Shown here: piece after piece, positions 1 to 7,507 of the stretch
How positions within the stretch are numbered: position 1 is the stretch's first letter
Layout of the letters: each line of letters opens with the position of its first letter
Source of the DNA: Gallionella sp.
Lineage (GTDB): Bacteria > Pseudomonadota > Gammaproteobacteria > Burkholderiales > Gallionellaceae
DNA length: 48,307 bases
Assembly: GCA_030645955.1 (NCBI GenBank)
Contig: JAUSMR010000001.1
Coordinates: forward strand, 1 to 48,307
Reading direction: 5' to 3'
The notes under the pieces: model-generated
Seen by the model: only the letters and a program-made list of their open reading frames with translations
Database searches by the model: none
Told to the model about the DNA's origin: nothing
Position numbers and translations under genes: made by a program

Positions 1-2
1 GG

Positions 3-171
3 CGAGCCTGCACGGATCACTCGGCGGAGACGTTGCAGCGCCTGGCAATTGAACTCGCGGATGAGATTGCTGCTGGAAAAAATGTGTCTGCCCGTTGCCG
101 TGCATTGTCGGCAAAGCTGTTTTCGCCAGAGGCGGCAGTGAGGCAAATTGTTGCGGCATTGGGTGGTTGAG
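3..171 (+). pseudogene. Glycosyltransferase (WbuB-like) 3'-end fragment, copy 1
   Basis: This is the last ~55 codons of a GT4-type glycosyltransferase, cut by the window edge. The frame reads CTDHSAETLQRLAIELADEI and later LFSPEAAVRQIVAALGG before TGA at 169-171. The same tail recurs at 1768, 2120, 3694, 4679 and 6905. The WbuB-like (fucosamine transferase type) assignment comes from the longer pieces elsewhere, which carry HKTHNIPGKFLSYMQ and NPGNDLAELI. An intact gene could exist to the left of the window; within the window only the tail is present. Confidence 0.6.
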
Positions 172-183
172 TGCTCTTTGATT

Positions 184-379
184 GGACGGCCTTTTTGTTA
201 AAAGCGCTGGACTGCCGCGTCGCTGCGCTCCTCGCAGTGACGGGGGGTTGTGTCATTGCGAGGGCCGCAGGGCCGTGGCAATCCAGAGATTTTTGTTGAG
301 TGTGATGCTGCGCTGACTGGACTGCCTTTTTGTTAATAGCGCTGGGCTGCCGCGTCGCTGTGCTCCTCGCAATGACAGA
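184..379. repeat. Dispersed repeat cluster (two imperfect direct copies)
   Basis: Two imperfect direct copies lie at about 184-243 and 319-379. Each runs from a GCCTTTTTGTTAA core to a CCGCGTCGCT...CTCCTCGCA-TGAC end. Between them is a segment starting GTCATTGCGAGGGCCGCAG (253-290), which recurs near 10273-10385. The hairpin-forming 'cattgcgag...ggcaatccag' signature is typical of REP-like dispersed elements. No gene is visible between 172 and 468. Confidence 0.6.
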
Positions 380-468
380 AGTGCGTCAACGGCTTAAGAC
401 AAAAGGTCCAGTCAAATCAACAAGCTGGATTCACGCCTTCGCAGGAATGACGAATTTTTAGAGGTTCC

Positions 469-1689
469 CTATAGATAGCCAATAGGAATGGCATCAATTT
501 CTACTGAGAGTGGGATGTCTTTTTGACGCAAGCACAGCACTGCGCCATGACCGACGGGTTGATTGAATTTTGTAAGCAAACCGAAGTTGTTTGCGGCATT
601 CAGGCTGGGCGTGGCGGATTTTTTTATTTCTATTGGGTAGAGGGTGTTGTCTTGCTCGATCAGAAGGTCAATTTCTTTTTGGTCTTTGTCACGATAGAAA
701 TAAAAATAGGGTGTTTTGCCGTTGTACCAGTAACTTTTTAGCAGCTCCGATATGACCCAGGTTTCCAGAATTGCGCCGGAGAATGCCCCGGCTTCCAAGG
801 CTTGCGGGGTTGACCATTTGGTAAGGTATGCGCACAGGCCGGTATCCAGAAAGTAAAGCTTGGGTGTTTTGATCAGCCGATTGGTCAAGTTGTTATGGTA
901 GGGCTGCAACAGATAAACCAGACCTGATGCTTCTAGTGCGGAAAGCCAGGCTTTGGCGGTTTTTTGATCAATCCCAACATCGCGCGCAATATCGGCATAG
1001 TTGAGCAATTGGCTGGTGCGGGCGGCGATGACCCGGATGAAGTTAAAAAACGCTTTTTCGCTACTGATTTTGATAATCTCTTTGATGTCGCGTTGAATGT
1101 AGGTTTGGATATACGAGCTATAAAACAGGTCGGTTGAGATGTCTGGCTCGGTGATGACTCTGGGATAACTGCCGCGCCAGATTCTTTGGTAGAGCGCGTT
1201 CAGGTCTTTTTTAATGGCGCGATGGCGAGCTTGATTGAGCCAGTCTGCGGTGGGTAAGAAGGGTGGGGCGTGATCTGCCTGGTTGTTGATTTCGGCCTGT
1301 GAGAATCCGTTGAGTTCAAGAATGGCGACGCGCCCTGCGAGGCTTTCTGTGACGGATTGCATGAGGTGGAACTTTTGTGAGCCGGTTAACCAAAACTGTC
1401 CGTTTTGCTCGCTCTGGTCAACAACGAGTTTGATTTGGCTAAATAGGTTCGGTGCGTATTGCACTTCGTCAATGATGATGGGCGGGCGATAGCGCTGCAG
1501 AAACAATGCGGGATCCGACTCGGCAAGCGTTCTTGCATCTAAATCGTCAAGCGTGATGTAGTTTCTGTTTGATTGCGCGATGCTTTGTAGCAATGTTGTT
1601 TTGCCTACTTGGCGAGGGCCCGTCAGAAGAATGACGGGGAATGTCCGGCTGGCTTGCAAGAGGTGGGTTTTGAGTGTTCTTGGTAGCAT
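469..1689 (-). CDS. AAA-type ATPase with DUF4143 C-terminal domain
   Basis: A 406-residue P-loop ATPase of the AAA_14/DUF4143 family. The Walker A motif GPRQVGKTTL is near residue 27, followed by a Walker B-like IIIDEVQYAP. A winged-helix-like region in the middle (NYADIARDVGIDQKTAKAW) precedes the DUF4143 domain, which carries a nuclease-like EIDLLIE...PIEIKKS pattern. I chose ATG 1689 because the family begins a few residues before the P-loop; the upstream in-frame extension runs through a perfect palindrome and a glycosyltransferase scrap, so it is not expected to be coding. The gene is transcribed against the flanking glycosyltransferase fragments and sits alone between two of them. The family's cellular role is not settled; a defence or toxin-like role is only inferred from context. 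Confidence 0.85.
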   Translation of the reverse strand: MLPRTLKTHLLQASRTFPVILLTGPRQVGKTTLLQSIAQSNRNYITLDDLDARTLAESDPALFLQRYRPPIIIDEVQYAPNLFSQIKLVVDQSEQNGQFWLTGSQKFHLMQSVTESLAGRVAILELNGFSQAEINNQADHAPPFLPTADWLNQARHRAIKKDLNALYQRIWRGSYPRVITEPDISTDLFYSSYIQTYIQRDIKEIIKISSEKAFFNFIRVIAARTSQLLNYADIARDVGIDQKTAKAWLSALEASGLVYLLQPYHNNLTNRLIKTPKLYFLDTGLCAYLTKWSTPQALEAGAFSGAILETWVISELLKSYWYNGKTPYFYFYRDKDQKEIDLLIEQDNTLYPIEIKKSATPSLNAANNFGLLTKFNQPVGHGAVLCLRQKDIPLSVEIDAIPIGYL

Positions 1690-1704
1690 GATTAAAATTG
1701 TTTC

Positions 1705-1735
1705 GTCGATAATGGAATTAGATTCCATTATCGAC
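1705..1735. promoter_or_regulatory. Perfect palindrome upstream of the DUF4143 ATPase
   Basis: A 14-bp perfect inverted repeat (arms GTCGATAATGGAAT and its complement) with a 3-nt TAG spacer. It ends 16 bp before the preferred ATG (1689) of the minus-strand ATPase. Position and symmetry fit an operator for a dimeric repressor or an autoregulatory site. Its regulator is not identifiable. Confidence 0.5.
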
Positions 1736-1767
1736 GGTATCGCCGAAAAAGAGCAAGCGAAAGTTGG

Positions 1768-1815
1768 TCGCCAGAGGCGGCAGTGAAACACATTGCTGTG
1801 GCATTGGGTGGCTGA
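1768..1815 (+). pseudogene. Glycosyltransferase 3'-end scrap, copy 1b
   Basis: Fifteen codons and a stop read SPEAAVKHIAVALGG, the exact end of the glycosyltransferase tail seen in copies 1, 2, 4 and 5. It lies just beyond the start of the DUF4143 ATPase, so that ATPase is bracketed by two tail pieces in the same orientation. From 1816 to 2119 I see no gene, only degenerate repeat sequence, including an interrupted REP-like piece around 2042-2105. Confidence 0.55.
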
Positions 1816-2119
1816 ATGCGTATAACCGGTCTGCATGTGGCAGGAAAGACTGCTCTGGCGTGGCAATCCGGTGTACGAGTATGAGTATGTCGATTAATAC
1901 CTGAAGCGCTCTTCGTTTGGGTTGTTGATGTTGGATATGTGGGTTATCTGGCGTGGGATTTTGGTGATTGTGAAGGGTGGGGGGGTATTGATGCTGCGCT
2001 GGTTGTTGGTGAAAGGGAAAGGCTTTTTTGGATAGAGGCGTCTGGATTGCCACGTCGCTTCCTGCCGCGCTTCGCTCGCAGCTAAAGGCTTTTTCGCAAT
2101 GACGGTGGTTTTGGATTGC

Positions 2120-2460
2120 AGCCACAAAACTCACCACCTGCCCGGCAAGTTTCTTTCGCATATGCAGGCACTGGTAGGTCGGGCTCTGCCCGACATTATT
2201 TATCGGCGGCGGGTAGAACCCGCCCTACAAAACCGGCGAGCATCAATCCGGGTAATGATCTGGCGGAGTTGATACAGTGGGAAGGTGTCGGGCGGGTCTG
2301 CACGGATCATTCGGTGGAGACGTTGCAGCGACTGGCGCTGGAACTCGCGGATGAGATTATTTCAGATAAATACTTGTCTGCCCGTTGCCGTGCGTTGTCG
2401 GCGAGGCTGTTTTCGCCGGAGGCGGCAGTGAGGCAGATTGTTGCGGCATTGGGTGGCTGA
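2120..2460 (+). pseudogene. Glycosyltransferase fragment, copy 2, interrupted by a REP pair
   Basis: The piece starts SHKTHHLPGKFLSHMQAL (2120-2173), is broken by a double hairpin repeat (2174-2228), and resumes PASINPGNDLAELIQ before the common tail to TGA at 2460. The motifs match the C-terminal half of WbuB-like GT4 enzymes. An ORF remains open through the repeat by chance, but the product would lack the whole donor- and acceptor-binding fold, so I call it a pseudogene. The first ~25 bp after the stop (TGAATGCGGGTATGACTGAG) are shared with copy 5. Confidence 0.65.
2174..2228. repeat. REP-like double hairpin
   Basis: Two hairpins, GTCGGGCTCTGCCCGAC and GGCGGGTAGAACCCGCC, are flanked by GTAGG and CCTAC. 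Near-identical pairs lie at 3748-3802 and within 6777-6904. The element sits exactly after the codons for MQAL of the glycosyltransferase remnant. Confidence 0.75.
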
Positions 2461-2587
2461 ATGCGGGTATGACTGAGTCGCGGCACCTCTGGCTTTTCTC
2501 ATTTTAAGGGGATATGTAGTTCAATTTGATTTCCTGTGAAATATGTAGCATTATCGGCTACGAACGAAGCAAAAAAGGAAACATTAA

Positions 2588-3178
2588 GTGCTGTCCTCCT
2601 TACTTTTCAGCGATTATCGGCGGCGTGTGCTTGGGCTTTTACTGCTGCACCCAGACACAAGCTACCATGTGCGTGAGTTGGCACGTCTGACGGGCACGTC
2701 TGCTGGTACTTTGCATAAAGAATTGACCAAGTTGACCAATGGTGGTGTGTTGCGGCGGCAAGAGGTGGGCAATCAGGTGCGTTATAGCGCAGATCGTGAT
2801 TGCCCGGTGTTTGAAGAGCTGGCGAGCATTTTGCGCAAGACTTCAGGTCTGGTTGATGTGCTGGTAGCGGCATTAAGCGGCATTGAAAAAAACATTGCCT
2901 TGGCTTTTGTGTTTGGCTCGGTGGCTCGCGGCGAACAGCAGTCCAACAGTGATGTGGATGTGATGTTGGTAGGCAGTTTGGGCTTTGCCGATGCCGTGCA
3001 GGTGTTGCATCCTGTTCAAGCGATTTTGCAGCGGGAGATCAATCCTGTAGTGTATTCGTTGGAGGAGTTTCGTCGTCGTGCCGCCAGTGATGATTCGTTT
3101 GTTCGAGATGTGTTATCCCAACCCAAACTGTTTGTAGTGGGCAATGAAAATGAGCTTGGAAAACTTACTCAAGATTAA
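2588..3178 (+). CDS. MNT-type nucleotidyltransferase with N-terminal HTH (antitoxin-like)
   Basis: A 196-residue protein. Residues ~1-75 form a winged helix-turn-helix (HVRELARLTGTSAGTLHKEL). From ~100 there is a minimal nucleotidyltransferase domain with the canonical FGSVARGEQQSNSDVDVMLV signature, i.e. GSx10DxD. The start is GTG at 2588, with an AAGGAA Shine-Dalgarno at ~2573-2578. The next ORF overlaps its 3' end and encodes a HEPN-like protein, the classic MNT/HEPN pair in which the nucleotidyltransferase modifies and neutralises the HEPN RNase. The HTH suggests autoregulation. The HEPN partner is frameshifted here, so the pair may be inactive as a toxin system. Confidence 0.8.
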   Translation: MLSSLLFSDYRRRVLGLLLLHPDTSYHVRELARLTGTSAGTLHKELTKLTNGGVLRRQEVGNQVRYSADRDCPVFEELASILRKTSGLVDVLVAALSGIEKNIALAFVFGSVARGEQQSNSDVDVMLVGSLGFADAVQVLHPVQAILQREINPVVYSLEEFRRRAASDDSFVRDVLSQPKLFVVGNENELGKLTQD

Positions 3179-3589
3179 TAAGCTGCAAACGCACCATCCG
3201 TCGCGCGAAGCTGTGCAGCGCTTGCTGCATGCGGCTGCCCGCAATATCGAGGACGCGCGGATTGCAGAGATCAGTGGCGAGACACGTTTCGATGCGGCCT
3301 ATAAGTGCATCATGCAATGTGCGATGGTGGCACTATGGTCGAATGGCTATCGCACTTCTACCAGTCAGCCGGGGCATCATCAAACTGCTATCAAACACTG
3401 CCAATCACCATTGGATTGGAACAGGGCACGGTGATTGTGCTGGACGCATTGCGCAAGCAACGCAATATCAACGATTACGAGGGCGATCCAATCAGCGAAC
3501 AGGCGGTCGCCGAGTGTATCAAACAGGCGGAGCAACTTTACAAGGTAGTAACTGCCTGGCTTGCAATCAATCGGCCTGATTTGCAATGA
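3150..3589 (+). pseudogene. HEPN-domain protein (toxin partner), frameshifted
   Basis: The first frame begins MSLENLLKINKLQTHHPSRE and runs to ~3388 (GHHQTAIK). The family sequence then continues in another frame (TLPITIGLEQGTVIVLDALR to the stop at 3589). A single missing base near 3388-3392 would restore one ~147-residue HEPN protein. The start overlaps the end of the nucleotidyltransferase gene, as expected for a coupled MNT/HEPN pair. A sequencing error cannot be excluded; otherwise the toxin is dead. Confidence 0.65.
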
Positions 3590-3669
3590 ATGAAAAGCGA
3601 ATCGCCACCATCGGCACGGTGGGTGTGCCAGCCAATTATGGCGGCTTCAAGCGGGATGTTCAGTTCTAA
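3586..3669 (+). pseudogene. 5' fragment of a DUF1972-type glycosyltransferase
   Basis: Twenty-seven codons read MNEKRIATIGTVGVPANYGG then FKRDVQF and stop. IGTVGVPANYGGFE is the N-terminal signature of DUF1972 rhamnosyltransferase-like enzymes. The ATG overlaps the HEPN stop (ATGA). Only the 5' end survives. A piece of the same family's YGGFETL motif appears inside copy 4 at ~4855. Confidence 0.55.
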
Positions 3670-3693
3670 CATTCCAACAAACCCTGTTACATC

Positions 3694-3910
3694 AGCCACA
3701 AAACTCACAACCTGCCCGGCAAGTTTCTTTCATATATGCAGGCACTGGTAGGTCGGGCTCTGCCCGACATTATTTATCGGCGGCGGGTAGAACCCGCCCT
3801 ACAAAACCGGCGAGCATCAATCCGGGCAATGATCTGGCGGAGTTGATACAACAAGAAGGTGTTGGGCGGGTCTGCACGGATCACTCGGTGGATACGTTGC
3901 AGCGTCTGGG
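3694..3910 (+). pseudogene. Glycosyltransferase fragment, copy 3, REP-interrupted and 3'-truncated
   Basis: Begins SHKTHNLPGKFLSYMQAL, carries the same REP pair at the same position as copy 2 (3748-3802), resumes at ASINPGNDLAELIQQEGVGR, and stops abruptly within DTLQRL at ~3910. There it meets the 3' side of the tumA gene. The left edge (AGCCACAAAACTCAC) is shared with copy 2, while the sequence further left differs, so the two share one boundary. Confidence 0.65.
3748..3802. repeat. REP-like double hairpin
   Basis: Same hairpin pair, spacing and insertion point as 2174-2228. Confidence 0.75.
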
Positions 3911-3927
3911 CGCGCGGGCTCACGGCA

Positions 3928-4305
3928 TTACTCCAGCGTAGCCACTATTTCAATTCTGGCAGCTACTGGTTTAACGAGTTTCTGAATGCCATGCCCCGGG
4001 TTTGATTGGCGTTGTGAAACAATCAACCCCATGCGTTCCAGCAATCCCACATCCTTTGTGATAGCTGAGCGGTCACGATGCAGACACTCCGCCAGTTCGT
4101 TGATGGTCTTGGGCTCCTGCATGATTTCCCGCATTAAGCTGCGGCGCGCATTAGATAGCACTGTGAACATTTTCTGCGGGTCTTCAAACGATAGCGTTAC
4201 CGTGCCACTAAACTCGCCTCCCTGGTCGGCACGCTGTGCTGCATTTTTTGCACGGCCAAAAAAACCGGCAACGTCGCCTGTGCGAACAATGATTTTCTTT
4301 GTCAT
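3928..4305 (-). CDS. TumA-like HTH antitoxin
   Basis: A 125-residue protein with a winged helix-turn-helix in the C-terminal half (INELAECLHRDRSAITKDVG, then LLERMGLI), resembling the HVO_A0114/MarR-like regulators that pair with TumE toxins. Residues ~10-60 look like the family's N-terminal strand region. The ATG at 4305 overlaps the stop of the upstream tumE-like gene (ATGA), indicating translational coupling. The inferred role is to bind and neutralise the toxin and repress the operon. Transcription is opposite to the flanking glycosyltransferase fragments. Confidence 0.65.
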   Translation of the reverse strand: MTKKIIVRTGDVAGFFGRAKNAAQRADQGGEFSGTVTLSFEDPQKMFTVLSNARRSLMREIMQEPKTINELAECLHRDRSAITKDVGLLERMGLIVSQRQSNPGHGIQKLVKPVAARIEIVATLE

Positions 4306-4634
4306 GGTTTTTTCTTTTCCAATTGATTGATGATCTCCAGCCATTCCTGCTGAAATCTTGCCAGTGTCGCTTCATAACTCACATACTCGACCGGCTCGAT
4401 TGAACCCATGTGGTGGCGATGATGGTAGCCGTGGGCATTATCAAAACCTAGAACGCGTCCATTATCTACCCGGCATATCGCATGGTTGATGTAAGTTATG
4501 GCGTACCTCGTGACGGTTGGCTTGCCCTTTACCTTGTAGCCCCATACCTCATAGTTCAAAAGCCCACCGCCCGATTTGGGTTTGAGTTCAAAACGTTCTT
4601 GTTCCAGCAAGATTTCGGTGTGTTGTTTAGGCAT
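4302..4634 (-). CDS. TumE-family (DUF6516) toxin
   Basis: A 110-residue protein. Recognisable features are KYAIT-like strands (VTRYAITYINHAICRVDN), the His-rich motif AHGYHHRHHMG, and a C-terminal helix with FQQEWLEII. These match the DUF6516/TumE group of TA toxins. ATG 4634 is preferred; the longer upstream extension would run into the glycosyltransferase copy 4. A short inverted repeat (GTGTG...CACAC, ~4635-4656) just upstream could be the operator. It is the first gene of the two-gene operon with tumA, a toxin-first order. Confidence 0.65.
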   Translation of the reverse strand: MPKQHTEILLEQERFELKPKSGGGLLNYEVWGYKVKGKPTVTRYAITYINHAICRVDNGRVLGFDNAHGYHHRHHMGSIEPVEYVSYEATLARFQQEWLEIINQLEKKKP

Positions 4635-4678
4635 GTGTGACGAATAATAACACACCTGAAAAATTACGCCGGGCGGCA

Positions 4679-5075
4679 TTCCATGGCGAGATTGATCCAG
4701 CGGAAATTCCCGGCTTATATAGCCAATGCCATGTGGGCATCGTGGTGCTCGATCCGCGCCACAAAACCCACAACATCCCCGGCAAGTTCCTTTCCTAAAT
4801 GCAGCTCTGGTAGGTCGGGCTCTGCCCGACATGGTGGGCAGAGCCCACCCTACGGTTATGGCGGTTTCGAGACGCTGACAGAGTTGATACAAAGAGAGGG
4901 TGTTGGGCGAGTCTGCACGGATCACCCGGTCGATACGTTGCAGCGTCTGGCGCTGGAAATTGCGGACGAGATTGCTGCCGGGAAAAACGTGACCGCCCAA
5001 TGTCGCGCATTGTCGGCAAAGCTTTTTTCGCCTGAGGCGGTAGTGAAACAGATTGTTGTGGCATTAGATGGCTGA
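4679..5075 (+). pseudogene. Glycosyltransferase fragment, copy 4 (longest), chimeric
   Basis: Reads FHGEIDPAEIPGLYSQCHVG then VVLDPRHKTHNIPGKFLS and a stop (4793). A REP hairpin pair follows (4810-4853), then a short YGGFETLTELIQREGVG stretch and the common tail to TGA at 5075. EIPGLY, LDPRHKTHNIPGKF and the tail identify the C-terminal half of a WbuB-like GT4 enzyme. YGGFETL belongs to a different glycosyltransferase family (DUF1972), so the copy is a recombinant of two dead genes. The tail here is the most divergent (VTAQCRALSAKLF). Confidence 0.65.
4810..4853. repeat. REP-like hairpin pair
   Basis: GTCGGGCTCTGCCCGAC followed by GGTGGGCAGAGCCCACC. It occupies the same place relative to the glycosyltransferase remnant as the pairs in copies 2 and 3, with a different second hairpin. 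Confidence 0.7.
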
Positions 5076-5147
5076 ATGCGCAAAGAGACGGAAGAAAATG
5101 AACCAGTTGTTGCGTGAATTGGGTGGTAGTCCAGAATACTTTGTGTA

Positions 5148-5403
5148 GCGCCATGGCGGGCAGAGCCCGCCCTACCAAAGCCTGAAACCGGGCACCATTT
5201 GTCCAGTTGATTGAAATGGGGTTCGCAGGGATGGGCGGCTTTATGCCCAACTCGCAAAATACTGGATTCCGGCCTTCGCCGGATAACCAGCGACTTGCCC
5301 GCTAGCGGGCTTATAACCAACCACTTGGCAACCGTCTTTTGGTTGCTTAGTGGGATGGCTAGTAGTTTCATCAGTCGAATGGCTAGTAGTTCTATCAATG
5401 ACG
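5148..5403. repeat. REP hairpin and dispersed repeat in a gene-free gap
   Basis: Positions 5151-5175 hold one hairpin (GGCGGGCAGAGCCCGCC). From ~5262 there is a dispersed element beginning CTGGATTCCGGCCTTCGCCG and including two tandem imperfect GGATGGCTAGTAGTTTCATC units (~5353-5400). A related element lies at 11942-12030. The gap 5076-5480 otherwise holds no gene; the AT-rich ATATAGATATATGCATGATA at ~5450 is a plausible promoter for the ATPase that follows. Confidence 0.55.
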
Positions 5404-5480
5404 TAACAAACCATGTTACTTTCCACAAGCTGCCCAAAACAACCGTGCAAATATAGATATATGCATGATAAACTACACGG

Positions 5481-6671
5481 ATGAATCCTCGTTACGTACA
5501 GAAGCAACTCCTGACTTTACTGGGCCAGTTTCCTGCCGTGGTGCTCATTGGGCCGCGCCAGGCGGGCAAGACCACGTTGGCATTAGCCGAAATGGCCCGA
5601 CGCGGTGATGCTATTTATCTTGATTTGGAGCTGCCCTCGGCTCAGCGGCAGCTGGATGATCCTGAAAGTTTTCTTCTTGCCCAGCGCAATCGGCTGGTTA
5701 TCCTGGATGAGGTACAGCGCTTACCTGAGTTGTTCGCGGTGCTGCGTGGGGTCATTGATATTCGTCGCCGGGACGGTGAAGCGTCAGGGCAATTCCTGTT
5801 GCTTGGCTCTGCCACTGGAGTGTTGCTGCAGCAGGCCAGTGAGAGTTTGGCTGGCCGAGTTGCGCAACTGGAACTCACGCCCTTCCAGGCCCGCGAAGTG
5901 TTGCCCGCAGACGCGCCGGGATCTGCACTTAACTCGCTCTGGGTGCGAGGTGGCTTTCCCTTGTCCTGGTTGGCACATGATGAAACGAGCAGTCTGCGCT
6001 GGCGCGAGGCATTTATCGCCACCTATCTGGAGCGGGACATTCCAGCGCTGGGTCCGAAGATCCCGGCCACTACGCTGCGTCGTCTGTGGACCATGCTGGC
6101 TCATTTGCAAGGTGGTTTGCTCAACCAGTCGCAACTCGCTGCATCGCTTGCCGTGAGCGGTCAGACGGTGTCGCGTTACATTGATGTGTTGTGCGATTTA
6201 ATGTTGATCCGCCGCCTGCCCGCTTGGCATGGCAATGTGGGCAAGCGGCTGGTGCGCGCGCCCAAGGTTTATGTGCGTGACAGCGGCATTACCCATGCCT
6301 TGCTTGGCTTGGAGAGTTTGGAATCAATATTGAGTCACCCGGTAGCCGGGCCAAGTTGGGAAGGGTTTGTCATCGAACAACTTATCGCCGCCGCCCCCCA
6401 AGCCGAGGCCAGTTTCTACCGAACCTCGCATGGTGCCGAGGCTGATCTGGTGATGAGCTTTCGCAATGGCGAAACCTGGGTGATTGAAATCAAGCGTTCT
6501 TCAGCGCCTGCTGTGTCGAAAGGTTTTCATTTGGCCGCTGCCGACGTCGGTGCCACGCGTAAGCTTTTGGTCGCGCCAGTGGGCGCAACCTATCCCGTGC
6601 GCGACAAAATAGAGGTGATGAATCCCCTCACAGCAGCTACGCAGTTGGCGAGTTTTTGTGACGCGTACTAA
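5481..6671 (+). CDS. AAA-type ATPase with DUF4143 C-terminal domain
   Basis: A 396-residue second member of the AAA_14/DUF4143 family. Walker A GPRQAGKTTL is near residue 24, Walker B-like VILDEVQRLP near 73, and a family motif ESLAGRV near 120. A helix-turn-helix-like stretch (NQSQLAASLAVSGQTVSRYI) precedes the C-terminal EADLVMSF...VIEIKRS pattern. It starts with MNPRYVQKQL, typical for the family. It is only distantly related to the ATPase at 469-1689 and lies on the opposite strand, so the two are independent acquisitions rather than a recent duplication. It sits between glycosyltransferase copies 4 and 5. Confidence 0.85.
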   Translation: MNPRYVQKQLLTLLGQFPAVVLIGPRQAGKTTLALAEMARRGDAIYLDLELPSAQRQLDDPESFLLAQRNRLVILDEVQRLPELFAVLRGVIDIRRRDGEASGQFLLLGSATGVLLQQASESLAGRVAQLELTPFQAREVLPADAPGSALNSLWVRGGFPLSWLAHDETSSLRWREAFIATYLERDIPALGPKIPATTLRRLWTMLAHLQGGLLNQSQLAASLAVSGQTVSRYIDVLCDLMLIRRLPAWHGNVGKRLVRAPKVYVRDSGITHALLGLESLESILSHPVAGPSWEGFVIEQLIAAAPQAEASFYRTSHGAEADLVMSFRNGETWVIEIKRSSAPAVSKGFHLAAADVGATRKLLVAPVGATYPVRDKIEVMNPLTAATQLASFCDAY

Positions 6672-6728
6672 AAGGGGACGCTACCCTTTTTAAGAAAAAG
6701 AAAGCGTAAAAGGGTAGCGTCCCCTTTT
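6670..6728. terminator. Long perfect inverted repeat, likely bidirectional terminator or dispersed repeat
   Basis: A 21-bp perfect stem (left arm 6670-6690, right arm 6708-6728; core GGGGACGCTACCC) with a 17-nt loop, A/T-rich on both flanks. It begins at the stop codon of the DUF4143 gene. The structure fits a terminator. Confidence 0.6.
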
Positions 6729-6776
6729 TGCCAAATAAGCCAAATTTCTTTTATAGCTGGATTGCTGACCTTGCAG

Positions 6777-6904
6777 TGGTAGGGCGGGTTCTACCCGCCG
6801 TCATCAATAACGTCGGGCGGAGCCCGACCTACGGGGGTCGTTCAGTTGTAGGGCGGGCTTCGCCCGCCATCATCTACAGACGGCGGGTAGAACCCGCCCT
6901 ACAA
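6777..6904. repeat. Cluster of four REP-like hairpins
   Basis: In order: GGCGGGTTCTACCCGCC, GTCGGGCGGAGCCCGAC, GGCGGGCTTCGCCCGCC and GGCGGGTAGAACCCGCC, with GTAGG/CCTAC borders. The last one directly abuts glycosyltransferase copy 5 at the same junction (ACAAAACCGGCGAGC) seen in copies 2 and 3. Confidence 0.75.
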
Positions 6905-7134
6905 AACCGGCGAGCCTCAATCCGGGTATTGATCTGGCGGAGTTGATACAACAAGAAGGCGTTGGGCGGGTCTGCACGGATCACTCGGTGGATACGTTGC
7001 AGCGTCTGGCGTTGGAACTCGCGGATGAGATTACTTCAGATAAATACTTGTCTGCCCGTTGCCGCGCGTTGTCGGCGAGGCTGTTTTCGCCGGAGGCGGC
7101 AGTGAGGCAGATTGTTGCGGCATTGGGTGGTTGA
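6905..7134 (+). pseudogene. Glycosyltransferase 3'-end fragment, copy 5
   Basis: Reads PASLNPGIDLAELIQQEGVG and the common tail to the stop at 7134. The left junction with the REP element equals that of copies 2 and 3. Downstream TGAATGCGGGCATGACTGAG is shared with copy 2, so the repeated unit extends ~25 bp beyond the stop. Confidence 0.65.
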
Positions 7135-7187
7135 ATGCGGGCATGACTGAGTCGCTCCACCTCGACATTCTGGGGGGGTGATGTTTT

Positions 7188-7208
7188 TGTGCGTAAAATT
7201 GACGTACA
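7188..7208. promoter_or_regulatory. Putative operator/promoter of the TacAT module
   Basis: An imperfect palindrome (TGTGCGT / ACGTACA, 6 of 7 pairs, 7-nt centre) overlaps promoter-like TTGACG and TACAAT sequences about 30 bp before the tacA start. It is a plausible autoregulation site for a DUF1778 antitoxin. Confidence 0.4.
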
Positions 7209-7237
7209 ATAACAGCTTCAGTTTTGGAGACTATGCC

Positions 7238-7504
7238 ATGCCAGCCACCCTTACCAATGAATCAGCCCGAATCAATTTGCGCACCAGTGCCGAAGCGAAA
7301 GCAATGATCGAACGTGCCGCCGCCTTGATGGGTACTACTGTTTCTAGCTTTATGTTGCAGAATGCCTTTGAGGCGGCGCGCCGGATTGTGTCGGAGACCG
7401 ATACGCTGTTGCTGACACAGCGCGACTTTGAGGCATTCGCTGCATCTATCGAGAATCCTCCCAAACCGAAGACTGCTTTGCGCAAGCTGATGGCGCGTAG
7501 TTAG
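7238..7504 (+). CDS. TacA-type DUF1778 antitoxin
   Basis: An 88-residue ribbon-helix-helix protein. RINLRTSAEAKAMIERAAAL is the family's N-terminal DNA-binding segment, followed by GTTVSSFMLQNAFEAARRIV and a toxin-neutralising C-terminal tail (FAASIENPPKPKTALRKLM). ATG 7238 is chosen because it has a TTGGAGA Shine-Dalgarno and the RHH fold begins right after. It pairs with the GNAT toxin three bases downstream and is expected to repress the operon with it. Confidence 0.85.
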   Translation: MPATLTNESARINLRTSAEAKAMIERAAALMGTTVSSFMLQNAFEAARRIVSETDTLLLTQRDFEAFAASIENPPKPKTALRKLMARS

Positions 7505-7507
7505 ACG

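Noticed and set aside
184..400. Short direct repeats considered as a CRISPR array
   Set aside because: Only two to three imperfect copies with hairpins and no uniform spacers; they match dispersed REP-like elements elsewhere in the window.
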